The notes under the pieces: generated by a model
Seen by the model: the letters and a program-made list of their open reading frames with translations, nothing else
What the model was told of the DNA's origin: nothing
The model's database searches: none
Translations under genes and position numbers: made by a program
Shown: piece by piece, positions 31,777 through 42,456 of the stretch
How positions within the stretch are numbered: the first letter of the stretch is position 1
How the letters are laid out: the number at the start of each line of letters is the position of its first letter
Origin: Chara braunii
Taxonomy: Eukaryota; Streptophyta; Charophyceae; Charales; Characeae
Direction of reading: 5' to 3'
Assembly (NCBI GenBank): GCA_003427395.1
Contig: BFEA01000723.1
Span: 510,867-568,582 of the forward strand
Length of the DNA stretch: 57,716 nucleotides

Positions 31777-33161
31777 TGACCCGCCAAAAACACAGACTGA
31801 GTACACTGCTGATTTATGGGATTTGCCCCTGGAATGAATGCCTTGCTGAGATTCCCGCATTCTGCTGTGGTTTCCATGTCTGTGTGTGCTTGCGTGCCTG
31901 CTGGTTTGCATGCCTGTCTGAGTGCTTGTCGGCTGAGTCTGTGTTGTGTGACCCGCAAGGGTACTTGTTGGTTGAAAGGCCCTGCAGGGCCGGTACTTAC
32001 CTGTGGTCGTGACTTTGAGGGTTGCAGCGGGGAAAACACTCAAGTAGCGGGGGTAGGCCCGCGACACTTAAGAGCAGCGGGGAAAAAACACTCAAGTAGC
32101 AGGTAGGCCGGTACCACTTAGGTAGTGGTAGAAGTATCGGGTACTGGAGGCCGAGACGAAAAAGACAAAAGTTGGCATTTTTAGAGGCCCAGTAGCGGTA
32201 GGTTAGAGGTAGGCCGGTACCTGTCCAAGTAGCCCGGGGCTAGGGCCTGTCCGGACGATAGCAGAGCCCGCAATGATGTTTCCCTCCGAAAGGGAGGAGG
32301 TACCGGTTGCTGGGAGGCCGCTCGGCCTAGGAAGTCACCGCCCAAGAGGCCAGTAGGCCGCTATATCTTCGGAGGAGCAAGTAGCTCCTCCTCATTTGCG
32401 GTATGCAAGGATTGGCGACATGCTGTTAAGCGAAGCGCTGGACTGGTACAGTGCTGCCTGGAGGTGAAGGGCAGCTGGGCGCTCAGCCTGGCTATGGCGA
32501 GCAGCCCAGCCTAAGGAGGAGGAAGAAGGGGGCGAAGGAGGAGAGTGGCGAGGCACCTACCTGGCTATGGTGGACACCATCATCTTCATCACCTTGTTGG
32601 GCGCTGCATCTGGAAGGCCCCAGTTGGGGTAGCGCCGCACCAAGGAAGCTCGAGGCAGAGTCAGGCATGGCGTCTTAGTCAGCAGCGGCATAGCTGCTTT
32701 GGGTTGTCCTTTGGACAGGAGTGCAGCGGCATAGCTGCTTTGGGTTATCCTTTGGACAAGAGGGTAGGGCCCTCAGTAGACCGTCATAGCCTAGGCATGT
32801 GAGAGGAGGAAGAAGGAGGGAAGCCATAGCTATGGTGGACTTGTTGTTGTTGTTGTTGTTGAGTCAGCAGTAAGAGGGAACTTCGGATATTGATTCTGGT
32901 TCATCCACTCATTGTTATTATTATTATCGGGAAGAATAAGATTGGAGAGGTTAAGGAGGAGGAGGAAGGTGGAGAGAGAAGGGGGTATTTATCATTGGTG
33001 TTGCTGGTGTACATCTTCTTCTTCTTCTTCTTCTTCTTCTTTTTCTTCTTTCCCTCTTCTCCGGTCTCTATCTCTTTGCAAGTGCTTTCATTTCTTTTGC
33101 AATTGGGTGGCATTGTCTTTCATTGTGAATTTGCACTTTGGGAATGACCAGGATCGCAACA
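31777..33161 (+). repeat. 5' LTR of Ty3-C
   Basis: 1385 bp, TGACCC...CAACA. Contains an inverted block around 32380-32400 (ggaggagcaagtagctcctcc), a (TTG)7 run at 32841-32861 and a CTT run at about 33014-33040. Related LTRs lie at 1-134 and 16964-18261. Confidence 0.9.
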
Positions 33162-33163
33162 AT

Positions 33164-33175
33164 TGGTATCGGAGC
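33164..33175 (+). other. Primer-binding site of Ty3-C
   Basis: TGGTATCGGAGC, one base different from the Ty3-A and Ty3-B site, two bases after the LTR end. Confidence 0.85.
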
Positions 33176-34468
33176 GGACTTACTTGCTGGCAAGAGGTGT
33201 TAGTCACCCTAAACCTAATTCCGAATTATGTCAGGGCTAACCTAATCTCGGATTAGGGCTGGGAAGTTAGGGTTAAGAGGGGCAATGAGGTATGTGGATA
33301 CTGCCTCCACCTGGTTAGGTCATGTAGGGTCGACATCAGACCTGACCAGGTTGCTTGTGTGATTGGATGGGGTGGCGAGACACAAAGGAGGCTGATTGGA
33401 GTAAGCGAGAGGGAGTAGAGAGTGAGAGGTACTCGCACCTGGAATCTGCACTTCAAGAAGACATTGAGTGACTTTTGGGCTTCCCCTTAAGAGAGAGACT
33501 TGATCGGAGGCTGCCATATCTGCATCGAAGAGCTGCAAGTTGTTACTTTGGTCTTCAGACATCGACGGGGGATCCGGCGTTGTAACAGGGGTGTAGGGAG
33601 GCTCTCTTAGTCATGCTAGGACACTACGTGTAGTGGTAGCTAGGGGTCAGGAGGACCTATGAGAGAGGGGGGTGAGTCCTTATCCATTTGAGGGCCGGGC
33701 CTCACAGGTAAGTGTCGTGTAACCTGGTTATGCCCGTGGGAGGTTGCTTGGTGCTTCATGGCCTGTTAGGGTGTGTTAAGCTCTCTTCCTGTTCTCTGCG
33801 GTCTTGGTTGTTTGTGTGAGCATGTGGATTGCTTTCTCACCTGATGGATGGATGGATGATGTATCTTGCTCTTAATGACATATCTTGCTACGGTGCATTG
33901 TCTTTTCACTTATGAACCGTTGTAGGGGTAAGTTCTTGTTGAAAGTTGTTTTTTCCTTTTCAGTACAGTAGAGGTAGTTTGGGACTGACTTGGTATACCT
34001 ATCTCGTTGGGCCTGGTCCACGAACTACTTGGGACCTTCGGGACTCAGTGGGACCAGGCCGAAAAGGACAAGACCTTTAGGGCCCAAATCTGTTGCCGTC
34101 AATGCATCTCTTTGTTGTGCTGAATTTGGGGGACATACGGCTAGTAAGGGCATTCCTTTCAAGGGGATCTTGATTGGTCTTACTGCATGTTCTCACATAC
34201 TGCCCCGCGCCTGGCTCGGCGACCGTTTGCACCCCTCGAAATCTCCATTGCTGCAGTTAGTTTTCTTCGGCTGACTTTTTGTGGTACATTTTCCTTGTTA
34301 GATTAGACAAGAGGGGATCTCCTAGCCGTTTTTTGTTATTTATTTATTTATCTTTATTCTGCTTCGTGAATGCCATTCTCTAAGTCCAAATGAATTGCCC
34401 CTCCGGCTAGGAGTTCTACCTTTTACTCTTTGTGATTTACTGTTTTTTTTCTTTTATTTGAACTATCT
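33176..34468 (+). other. Leader of Ty3-C
   Basis: About 1.3 kb with no protein-like frame. T-rich near 34330-34450. Nothing else recognised. Confidence 0.6.
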
Positions 34469-36154
34469 ATGTCCGGTATTGAGACGCGTGCGCAGAAAGC
34501 GGAAAGAGAGAGAAGGGAGAGAGAAGGTGTTATTTTTGAGAGTGTGAGGAAGGGTAAGAGGAGTGTTCGTCCGAAAGTGAGCAAAGTGCGGACCCCTCTT
34601 GAGAGATCTATTGACACCCTATCCTCCGGCATGGCAGACATCACGTCCGAGCAATGGAAGGCCATGCTGGACGCAACGGCCAAAAACGAGAAACCTTTCT
34701 TTTAGAAACTCTATGAGGACACAATACACAGAGAGAGGGAGGCAGAGGCAACAACCAAAGCCACAAGTATTGCTGAACAAGTGACCCTCCTCGAGGTTCT
34801 GGAATCGAATGATGACCGGTTCCAAGAGAAGCTAGTTGCTGACGTAGCAGCCTTGGTTCGAATGCGAACCCTGGAAGATATAGAGTCCCGTGTGACCGCT
34901 TTAGAGCAGCGGAACCAAGAGCTGCAGGCTGAGATAGTCAGCCTCAAACAGTCCCAACTGTCTGCCCCCCGTCCTCCTAATCTTGAACCTGCTGCAGTCC
35001 CAGTCTCTCACCCTAACAAAGTCCTCATGTCGAGAGCAAGTGGAACTGTGACAAGCACAGGAACCGGTGCCAGCTCCTCAAGCGGCAGCGCCGACAGTTT
35101 TGCATTGGTCCTAGCCCAAAACGCCGCAGTTCTTACTAGCGTACAGTACAGCGGTCCCGTAGTGGACAAGTGGGCGGCCACTCTGCCGTCCAAGTACGAC
35201 GGGAAGGGGGACATCACCTCTTGGATCAGCTCCATGCGCTCATACTTCGAGGTATTGCGAACACCGCAGGAAGACCGAAGCATGATCATGGGCACAAACA
35301 GTGAGCCCGCCGTACAGAGTTTCATAAAACTCCAAGCTGTTACTGCAGGTTATGAGAGAATTGATCTGACTGAGTGGCTGAAAGTAACTCTTGTACGTAC
35401 TCTAGAGGACCTCCTCATCACGCAGTATCAAGATAAGCACGCTTCACTCAAGGCATGGCTAAAGCTTGAGGCTCTCAAGGGTCAAAAGTGGAGGACTTCC
35501 ATGCAGGCTTTCGAGCAGCACTTGACTGGTATGTTCACTACTCCAAACCTGGGATGGGCTGACGTGTCTTGCATGGATGTAGTTATGGGAGTGGCCCCTG
35601 AAGGATATGTCTTTCGGCTAGGACTCAAAGACCATACGACTTGGCGTGAGCTACTGACGGATCTAGTCAATCTAGAAGCCAAGGACCTCGCCAGGCGTGC
35701 AAAGGCACCCGCTGCAGGTAGAACCTCACAACGCAAGCGGTACGGAAGCAGCAACCAGCTTGCCCTGCATGAACATCGGGAGGCTAAGGAGCAGTCCTAT
35801 GCGGATGATCTGTCTCTAGATGACGATCTAGATCCGGACTCCGACATGGGCTGTTCTACATCAGCCCTTGGGTCTGACATGAATACTGAAGAGAAATGCA
35901 ATGCCTTTAAAAAGATTGCTTCAAGCAAGGGGCCTAACCGCGGTTCGGGTAAGGGAACTATAGCACACGTCCCCAAGAATGCAAAGATCCCTAAGAAACC
36001 GGAGGATGCTTCCACCAAGCCTTGGGAAGCCCTCCGCATCAGTCAAAAGGAATGGGAGAGAAGATCCAAACTGCGAGTGTGCTTGCATTGTCAAAAGTTT
36101 GGGCACGCTGTGCAAGACTGTTATCGTATGCAGGGAAACAGGCAAAGGGCGTAG
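34469..36154 (+). pseudogene. gag: gag of Ty3-C, one premature stop
   Basis: ATG at 34469 (MSGIETRAQKAERERRERE) and the 457-codon piece 34781-36154 are in one frame, broken only by TAG at 34703-34705. After the basic N-terminus come a helical segment (DVAALVRMRTLEDIESRVTAL), a Ser-rich linker, and a retrotransposon gag domain from about LPSKYDGKGDITSWISSM to TTWRELLTDLVNLEAKDL. Near the end is an intact CCHC knuckle, CLHCQKFGHAVQDC. A GGGAAAC heptamer lies 15 bases before the terminal TAG at 36152. It is the least damaged gag in the window. Confidence 0.9.
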
Positions 36155-36176
36155 AAGAGTCATCAGCACTCTCTAC
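36133..36176 (+). promoter_or_regulatory. Candidate -1 frameshift signal between gag and pol of Ty3-C
   Basis: GGGAAAC at 36133-36139 is in the gag phase (CA)G GGA AAC. A -1 slip continues in the protease/RT frame. Eleven bases later GTAG-A-AGAGT (36151-36160) can pair with ACTCTCTAC (36168-36176): nine pairs with one bulged A and a seven-base loop; the gag stop lies in the stem. The same CAGGGAAACA occurs at the same place in Ty3-A. Function is inferred. Confidence 0.55.
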
Positions 36177-37782
36177 AACAAGGGAAGCTGAACAGTCAGT
36201 TGCAGGCCCCTCCAAGGAGCCTGAATATGATCAACAGCCTGCTCTTGAATCCCAGACCGATGTTGCTGCAGTTCAAGTACTATACACTGAGCTCTAGGAG
36301 GAGACTAAGGAAGTTGACTTTCACTCTCACCTGGAACATTGGTTGCAGCTCAAGCAGCAACGCCGTGTTCAAGGGAGTGTGGAATTGATTTTCTTTAAGC
36401 TGCTCATTAACCGCCGATACATCCGTGTGTTGATTGATAATGGCTCAACGACTAACTTATTTTCTCCTAACGGGATTCGTAAGGTGGGTCTGGGAATGAA
36501 GAAAGTGGAATTGCAGAACCCTTGTCAGACCCAGGTGGGCAACCAAGAGGTTGTCACCTCAACACATGTTGTCAAAGGTGTGCGCGTCACTTTTGACAAG
36601 GATCGCACTGTCACACATGAGCTGAACTTTTATGTCATGGACAAGCGTCCTTTCGATGTGGTCATTGGCTTGGGATGGTTGAAGGCTCATTGTCTAAGGA
36701 CCACGTGGGCGGATAATCAGTTCGTGGTGCGTGATGCCAAGGGGAACGAGCGTACCGTTCTATTGGACAAGACGCGCGAGTCCCTTGTGACTCTTTTGAA
36801 TGCAAACAAATTCTGCAAATCAGTGTGCAGACGCAAGGAAGCTGAGCATGTGCATATAACTCTTGTAAAACCTCTCCATGTGCCTTCTACTTTTGCTGCA
36901 TTTTCTACCTCCAAAAATACTTCTACTTCTACTACCTCTACTTCTGTTCCTTCTACTTCTACTATAAAACATCAGTCTACTTCTAATCCAAGTACTTCAA
37001 ATCCGGCTGTAATTGTTGTAAATTCTCAATCTGATTTTCTCTCTCTTGATGAGGATGATCCTCCACCGGAAGTCCCAACAAACATTCGCCGTTTATTAGA
37101 TCGATTTCCTGAAGTCATGGCTGAACCTCGTGGAGTTCCCGAGCGTCCGGTCAAACACAAAATCGAAAAAATAGAAGGGGGTGTTCCTCCAAAGGGTTGC
37201 ATCTACCGTATGGGACAAGGCGAGTTGGAGGAGTTGAGGAGACAAATTGATGACATGATTGATCGTGGATGGATTAGGCCTAGTGAGTCTGAGTTCGGTG
37301 CACGTGTCTTGTTTGTGCCGAAGAAAGGAGGCAAACTCCGGATGTGTATTGACTATCGTGGCCTAAACCGTATCACCCGAATAAACGCTTATCCCTTGCC
37401 GCGCATAGATGATCTGCTAGATGCTGCAGGTGGGTGCAAGGTCTTCTCCAAGATCAACCTCAAGTCTGGCTACCACCAGATTGAAGTTGATCCGAGTGAC
37501 CAACACAAAACTGCATTCAAAACACGCGATGGGTTGTACGAATTCATCGTTATGCCCTTCGGCCTTACGAATGCTCCAACCACGTTTCAGTGCCTCATGC
37601 ACAAGGTCCTCCGCCATCAGCTTAATAGGTTTTTTGTTGTTTACCTCAATGACATCCTGATTTTCAGCAAGTCCATGGAAGAGCACGTCAAGCACCTTGA
37701 GGAGGTTTTGCAGGTCTTCAAGGAGGCACAACTGCACCTCAACTTAGAAAAATCTGAGTTTGGAAGGGACAACGTAATCTAG
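36139..37782 (+). pseudogene. pol: Ty3-C protease and reverse transcriptase
   Basis: The -1 frame is open from the heptamer to TAG at 36295, then from 36298 to 37782. The protease has LIDNGSTTNLF (GAT at 36436), D-N-G-S instead of D-S/T-G, and RPFDVVIGLGWL. A Ser/Thr-rich linker (SKNTSTSTTSTSVPSTST) follows. RT hallmarks: GVPPKGCIYRMGQGELEEL, RGWIRPSESEFG, LFVPKKGGKLRMCIDY, FSKINLKSGYHQI, MPFGLTNAPTTFQ, then YLNDILIFS: the first catalytic Asp is Asn (AAT at 37648-37650). The KIDLKSG aspartate is also Asn (KINLKSG). This RT is expected to be inactive even without the stop at 37780, expected Gln. Confidence 0.92.
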
Positions 37783-38395
37783 CTTGGACACCGGTTGTCT
37801 GCAAACGGCCTTGAGATGGAGGCAACCAAGGTTGAGGTCATACGAAAGTGACCTCAACCGGCAAACGTACGTGAACTGCGTTCTTTTCTTGGTTTGGCCT
37901 CGTATTATCGGAAGTTTGTGCCCAAATTTGTTGTCATTGCTCACCCACTCTCGAGACTAACAAGCAAGAATGTTGCCTATGCGTGGTGTGAGAAATGTAA
38001 GACTGTGTTCCAAGCCTTGAAAGAGGCTTTGGTAAGTTACCCTGTGCTCCGCATTGCGGATCCCAACCTTACGTTCGTGGTCACAACGGACGCGAGTCAA
38101 TATGGGATTGGTGCAGTGCTGCAACAAGATGACGACGATGGTCTGCGTCCGCTCGGATATTACAGCAAATGCATGCCCAACCACAAGGTAGCTACCTCCA
38201 CGTATATGCGTGAGCTCTATGCCTTGCACGAAACGCTCACACATTGGAAGCACTACCTCTTGGGTCGTCACTTCAAGGTCTACTCAGATCATCAGACCTT
38301 TCAGTGGATTAAAACACAAACTGATCTCTCTCCGGCGCTGACCCGCTGGTTGCATAACATTGATGTTTACAATTTTGAACTGAAGCACAAGAAAG
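37783..38395 (+). pseudogene. pol: Ty3-C RT connection and RNase H
   Basis: Same frame as the RT. After LGHRLSANGLE comes a TGA near 37850 (Trp expected), then the open piece 37894-38445: ASYYRKFVPKF, FVVTTDASQYGIGAVLQQDDDDG (first RNase H Asp), STYMRELYALHETLTHWKHYLLG, FKVYSDHQTFQWI (another catalytic Asp), ELKHKKG. A frameshift near 38395 moves the last motif (NHVADALSHHPEF) to the next frame. Confidence 0.9.
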
Positions 38396-38396
38396 G

Positions 38397-39200
38397 TTGT
38401 ATAACCATGTTGCTGATGCTTTGTCGCACCATCCTGAGTTTTTGACTTGCCTTGTGGACTCATATGACCTCCGAAGGAAACTGAAGGAGGATCTGGTCGA
38501 ACACACTGCCAAGGATCCGGACCTTAGTCCCATCCTTGAGCAGCTCAAGGCTGACCCTAATAGTCCGCCTGATTTTCACGAGTGTGAGGGTCTTGTATTC
38601 CGCCAGTATGGGAAGTTGCATCGTTTGTGTGTACCGAACCATGCGCCTCTCCGGACTCATTTCTTGGATTTGGCACATGGTCGGAGTGGGCACTTCGACT
38701 TTGAGAAGACTTATGGAAGTCTTTTGCAGCAGTTTGATTGGTCGGGAATGAAGGGATCCACTCAGAAATTTATTGCTGAATATCAAGTGTGTCAAAGAAC
38801 CAAGGTCCATAGGCATAAGCCTTATGGCCTGCTGAAACCCCTCCCAATCCCTTATGGGTCCGGTGAGTCGGTCTCTATCGATTTCACGGATATGGGGAAG
38901 GTGAGCGAGGGAGGACATTCACAAGTCATGGTTATTGTGGATCGTTTTTCCATATTTATGAATTTGATTCCTCTACCTCCTCATGCACCAACTGAGCTAG
39001 TAATCGAAGAATTTCACCAACAGTACATTCTGCAGTATGGACCCCAGAAAACTCTTGTGAGTGATCGGGACACCAGGTTCATTAGTGCTGATTAGAAGGA
39101 CTACACTTCGCAGATCTATGACATTAAAATCAACAGGACTTATGGTCGACACCCCAAATCCAATGGATTGACCGAGGAAATTAACCAGACTGTCATTCAA
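38397..39200 (+). pseudogene. pol: Ty3-C integrase zinc domain and core
   Basis: The piece 38397-39095 starts at the end of RNase H (VADALS) and runs through the zinc domain. The HHCC order reads 'AHGRSGHFDFEKT...YQVCQRTK', where the first Cys of the expected C-X2-C is Tyr (TAT). Then SVSIDFTDMGKV (first Asp), VIVDRFSIFMNLIPLP, second Asp VSDRDTRFISAD, and TAG at 39093. Past the stop 'RHPKSNGLTEEINQTVIQLL' gives the Glu region, with Lys at the 'HPETNG' position. Confidence 0.88.
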
Positions 39201-40058
39201 CTACTTCACGAATTGTTCCAGATCAGAACACGTGGGACAATAAGTTACACAAAGTGAAAGGGTTGTACAACAACTCCATTCACTCTGCAACTGGCGTGAC
39301 ACCGAATCAGCTGCAATATGGTTGGCAGCTGTGCAATCCTCTCTCCTATTTGTTCCCCGAACGGTCCCCTGGTCTGACGCCCGACATGCCTGGCTACAAT
39401 GTCAAGTATGCACGCCTGCTCAAAGCTACTATTGCAGCAATGAACAAGCGTCAACATGCCATGATCAAACACGCTAACAAGTCGCGCAAAGAAGGGAGCC
39501 TCAAAGTAGGGAGTTATGTCTGGGTCAAAATGTCTGAGTTTTCTGACGAAGAGGGCGTATCACGAAAGCTTCTTCCATTGTACTATGGCCCTTGGCAGGT
39601 TCTAAAGGTGATTGGGGATGATTTTGGTCCTTCGTATGTGATTGACGTGCCTCCTCATCTGCGCACATATCCGGTCTTTCATGCGTCCAAACTATTTCCA
39701 CACATCGATGATGAGACTTTTCCCTTCCGAGATACTATGATACCTCGTCCTATCGACGGCGGCCATGAGATAGATAGAATTGTTTCCCATGAAGGAAGAT
39801 GGAGTAACAAACAGTAGAAGGTTCACTTCCTCTATCACCCGTTGAACGAGTTTTTCTGGATTGACTGAAAAGAATTGCTAAAGAATGCTCCACGTGTTGT
39901 TAACGCTTATGAGCGACAGATCACTGATGGAAAAACTGCTAAGTTTTTCGCAAAACTCACTCCTCACGGTCTTACTAAATCTCTCTTTCTGATCTACGCC
40001 TACGATGCATTTTGTGCCGACTCTGAATGAGTTACTCGCTCGAAGGGACCTCGCTCTT
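39201..40058 (+). pseudogene. pol: Ty3-C integrase C-terminus and chromodomain
   Basis: A frameshift near 39200 leads to 39254-39817: YNNSIHSATGVTPNQLQYGW, LKVGSYVWVKMSEFSDEEG, YYGPWQVLKVIGDDFGPSYVID, YPVFHASKLFPHI, and the start of a chromodomain (HEIDRIVSHEGRWSNKQ). TAG at 39815 and a TGA near 39866 break the chromodomain, which continues as KVHFLYHPLNEFFWID, KELLKNAPRVVNAYER. Confidence 0.86.
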
Positions 40059-40070
40059 GAGAGGGGGGTA
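40059..40070 (+). other. Polypurine tract of Ty3-C
   Basis: GAGAGGGGGGTA, six bases before the 3' LTR at 40077. Confidence 0.75.
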
Positions 40071-40076
40071 GTGTAA

Positions 40077-41091
40077 TGACCCGCCAAAAACATAGACTCA
40101 GAACACTGCTGATTTCTGGGATTTGCCGCTGGAATGAATGCCTTGCTGAGATTCCCGCATTCTGCTGTGGTTCCATGTCTGTGTGTGCTTGCGTGCCTGC
40201 TGGTTTGCATGCCTGTCTGAGTGCTTGTCAGCTGAGTGTGTGTGTGCCCCGCTAGGGTACTTGTTTGTTGAAAGGCCCCGCAGGGTTGGTACTTACATGT
40301 GGCCGTGACTTTGAGGGTTGCAGCGGGGAAAACACTCAAGTAGCAGGGGTAGGCCCGCGACACTTAGAGCAGCGGGGAAAAACACTCAAATAGCAGGTAG
40401 GCCGGTACCACTCAAGTAGTGGNAGAAGTGCCGGGTACTGGAGGCCGAGCAAAAAAAGACAAAAGTTGGCATTTTTAGAGGCTCCGTAGCGGTAGGTTAG
40501 AGGTAGGCCGGTACCAGTCCAAGTAGCCCGGGTCTAGGGTCTGTCCGGACGATACCAGAGCCTACAATGATGTTTCCCTCCGAAAGGGAGGAGGTACCGG
40601 TCGCTGGGAGGCCGCTCGGCCTAGGAAGTCACCGCCCAAGAGGCCAGTAGGCCGCTATATCTTCTGGAGGAGCAAGTAGCTCCTCTCATTTGCGGTATGC
40701 AAGGATTGGCGACATGCTGCTGAGCGAAGCGCTGGACTGGTACAGCGCTGCCTGGAGGTGAAGGGCAGCTGGGCGCTCAGCCTGGCTATGGCGAGCAGCT
40801 CAGCCTGAGGAGGAGGAAGAAGGGGGCGAAGGGGGAGAGATGCGAGGCACCTACCTAGCTATGGTGGACACCATCTTCATCACCTTGTCGGGCGTTGCAT
40901 CTGGAAGGCCCCAGTTGGGGTAGCGTCGCACCAGGGAAGCTCGAGGCAGAGTCAGGCATGGCGGCTTAGTCAGCAACGGCATAGCTGCTTTGGGTTGTCC
41001 TTTGGACAGGAGGGCAGGGCCTTCAATAGACCGACATAGCCTAGGCATGCGAGAGGAGGAAGAAGGAGGGAAGCCATAGCTATGGTGGACG

Positions 41092-41171
<80 letters not shown>

Positions 41172-41501
41172 GAGTCAACAGTAAGGGGGAACTTCGGATA
41201 TTGATTCTGGTTCATCCACTCATTGTTATTATTATTATCGGGAAGATGAATAAAATTGGAGAGGTTAAGGAGGAGGAGGAAGGTGGAGAGAGAAGGGGGG
41301 ATTTATCATTGGTCTTGTTGGTGTACATCTTCTTCTTCTTCTTCTTCTTCTTCTTCTTCTTCTTCTTCTTCTTCTTCTTCTTCTTCTTCTTCTTCTTTCC
41401 CTCTTCTCTGGTCTCTATCTCTTTGCAAGTGCTTTCATTTCTTTCGCAATTGGGTGGCATTGTCTTTCATTGTGAATTTGCACTTTGGGAATGACCAGGT
41501 C
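40077..41501 (+). repeat. 3' LTR of Ty3-C, last bases in a gap
   Basis: At least 1425 bp. Matches the 5' LTR, but the GTT run at 41091-41173 has about 27 units where the 5' copy has 7, and the CTT run at about 41327-41397 is also much longer. The match reaches 'gaatgaccagg' before the N gap, within about 12 bases of the expected end. Confidence 0.9.
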
Positions 41502-42456
41502 NNNNNNNNNNNNNNNNNNNNNNNNNNNNNNNNNNNNNNNNNNNNNNNNNNNNNNNNNNNNNNNNNNNNNNNNNNNNNNNNNNNNNNNNNNNNNNNNNNN
41601 NNNNNNNNNNNNNNNNNNNNNNNNNNNNNNNNNNNNNNNNNNNNNNNNNNNNNNNNNNNNNNNNNNNNNNNNNNNNNNNNNNNNNNNNNNNNNNNNNNNN
41701 NNNNNNNNNNNNNNNNNNNNNNNNNNNNNNNNNNNNNNNNNNNNNNNNNNNNNNNNNNNNNNNNNNNNNNNNNNNNNNNNNNNNNNNNNNNNNNNNNNNN
41801 NNNNNNNNNNNNNNNNNNNNNNNNNNNNNNNNNNNNNNNNNNNNNNNNNNNNNNNNNNNNNNNNNNNNNNNNNNNNNNNNNNNNNNNNNNNNNNNNNNNN
41901 NNNNNNNNNNNNNNNNNNNNNNNNNNNNNNNNNNNNNNNNNNNNNNNNNNNNNNNNNNNNNNNNNNNNNNNNNNNNNNNNNNNNNNNNNNNNNNNNNNNN
42001 NNNNNNNNNNNNNNNNNNNNNNNNNNNNNNNNNNNNNNNNNNNNNNNNNNNNNNNNNNNNNNNNNNNNNNNNNNNNNNNNNNNNNNNNNNNNNNNNNNNN
42101 NNNNNNNNNNNNNNNNNNNNNNNNNNNNNNNNNNNNNNNNNNNNNNNNNNNNNNNNNNNNNNNNNNNNNNNNNNNNNNNNNNNNNNNNNNNNNNNNNNNN
42201 NNNNNNNNNNNNNNNNNNNNNNNNNNNNNNNNNNNNNNNNNNNNNNNNNNNNNNNNNNNNNNNNNNNNNNNNNNNNNNNNNNNNNNNNNNNNNNNNNNNN
42301 NNNNNNNNNNNNNNNNNNNNNNNNNNNNNNNNNNNNNNNNNNNNNNNNNNNNNNNNNNNNNNNNNNNNNNNNNNNNNNNNNNNNNNNNNNNNNNNNNNNN
42401 NNNNNNNNNNNNNNNNNNNNNNNNNNNNNNNNNNNNNNNNNNNNNNNNNNNNNNNN
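41502..42456. other. Assembly gap (955 N)
   Basis: Should contain the last bases of the Ty3-C LTR, the target duplication, possibly the missing RT-end/RNase H part of Ty3-D (roughly 600-700 bases), and the left end of the next insertion. The 355-410 codon X-filled frames across it are artefacts. Confidence 0.95.

Larger units (their letters stand above)
31777..41501 (+). mobile_element. Ty3-C: chromovirus-type element nested in Ty3-D, 3' end in a gap
   Basis: At least 9.7 kb. LTRs at 31777-33161 and from 40077; both begin TGACCCGCC. PBS, leader, gag, protease, RT, RNase H, integrase, chromodomain and PPT follow in order. It interrupts the Ty3-D integrase frame at 31776/31777; the left flank is tgtat, and the right flank is inside the N gap, so the target duplication cannot be read. 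It must have inserted after Ty3-D. Confidence 0.92.

Noticed and set aside
33990-34274. 94-codon frame in the Ty3-C leader
   Set aside because: No protein-like features, and it lies upstream of gag where elements normally have untranslated sequence.
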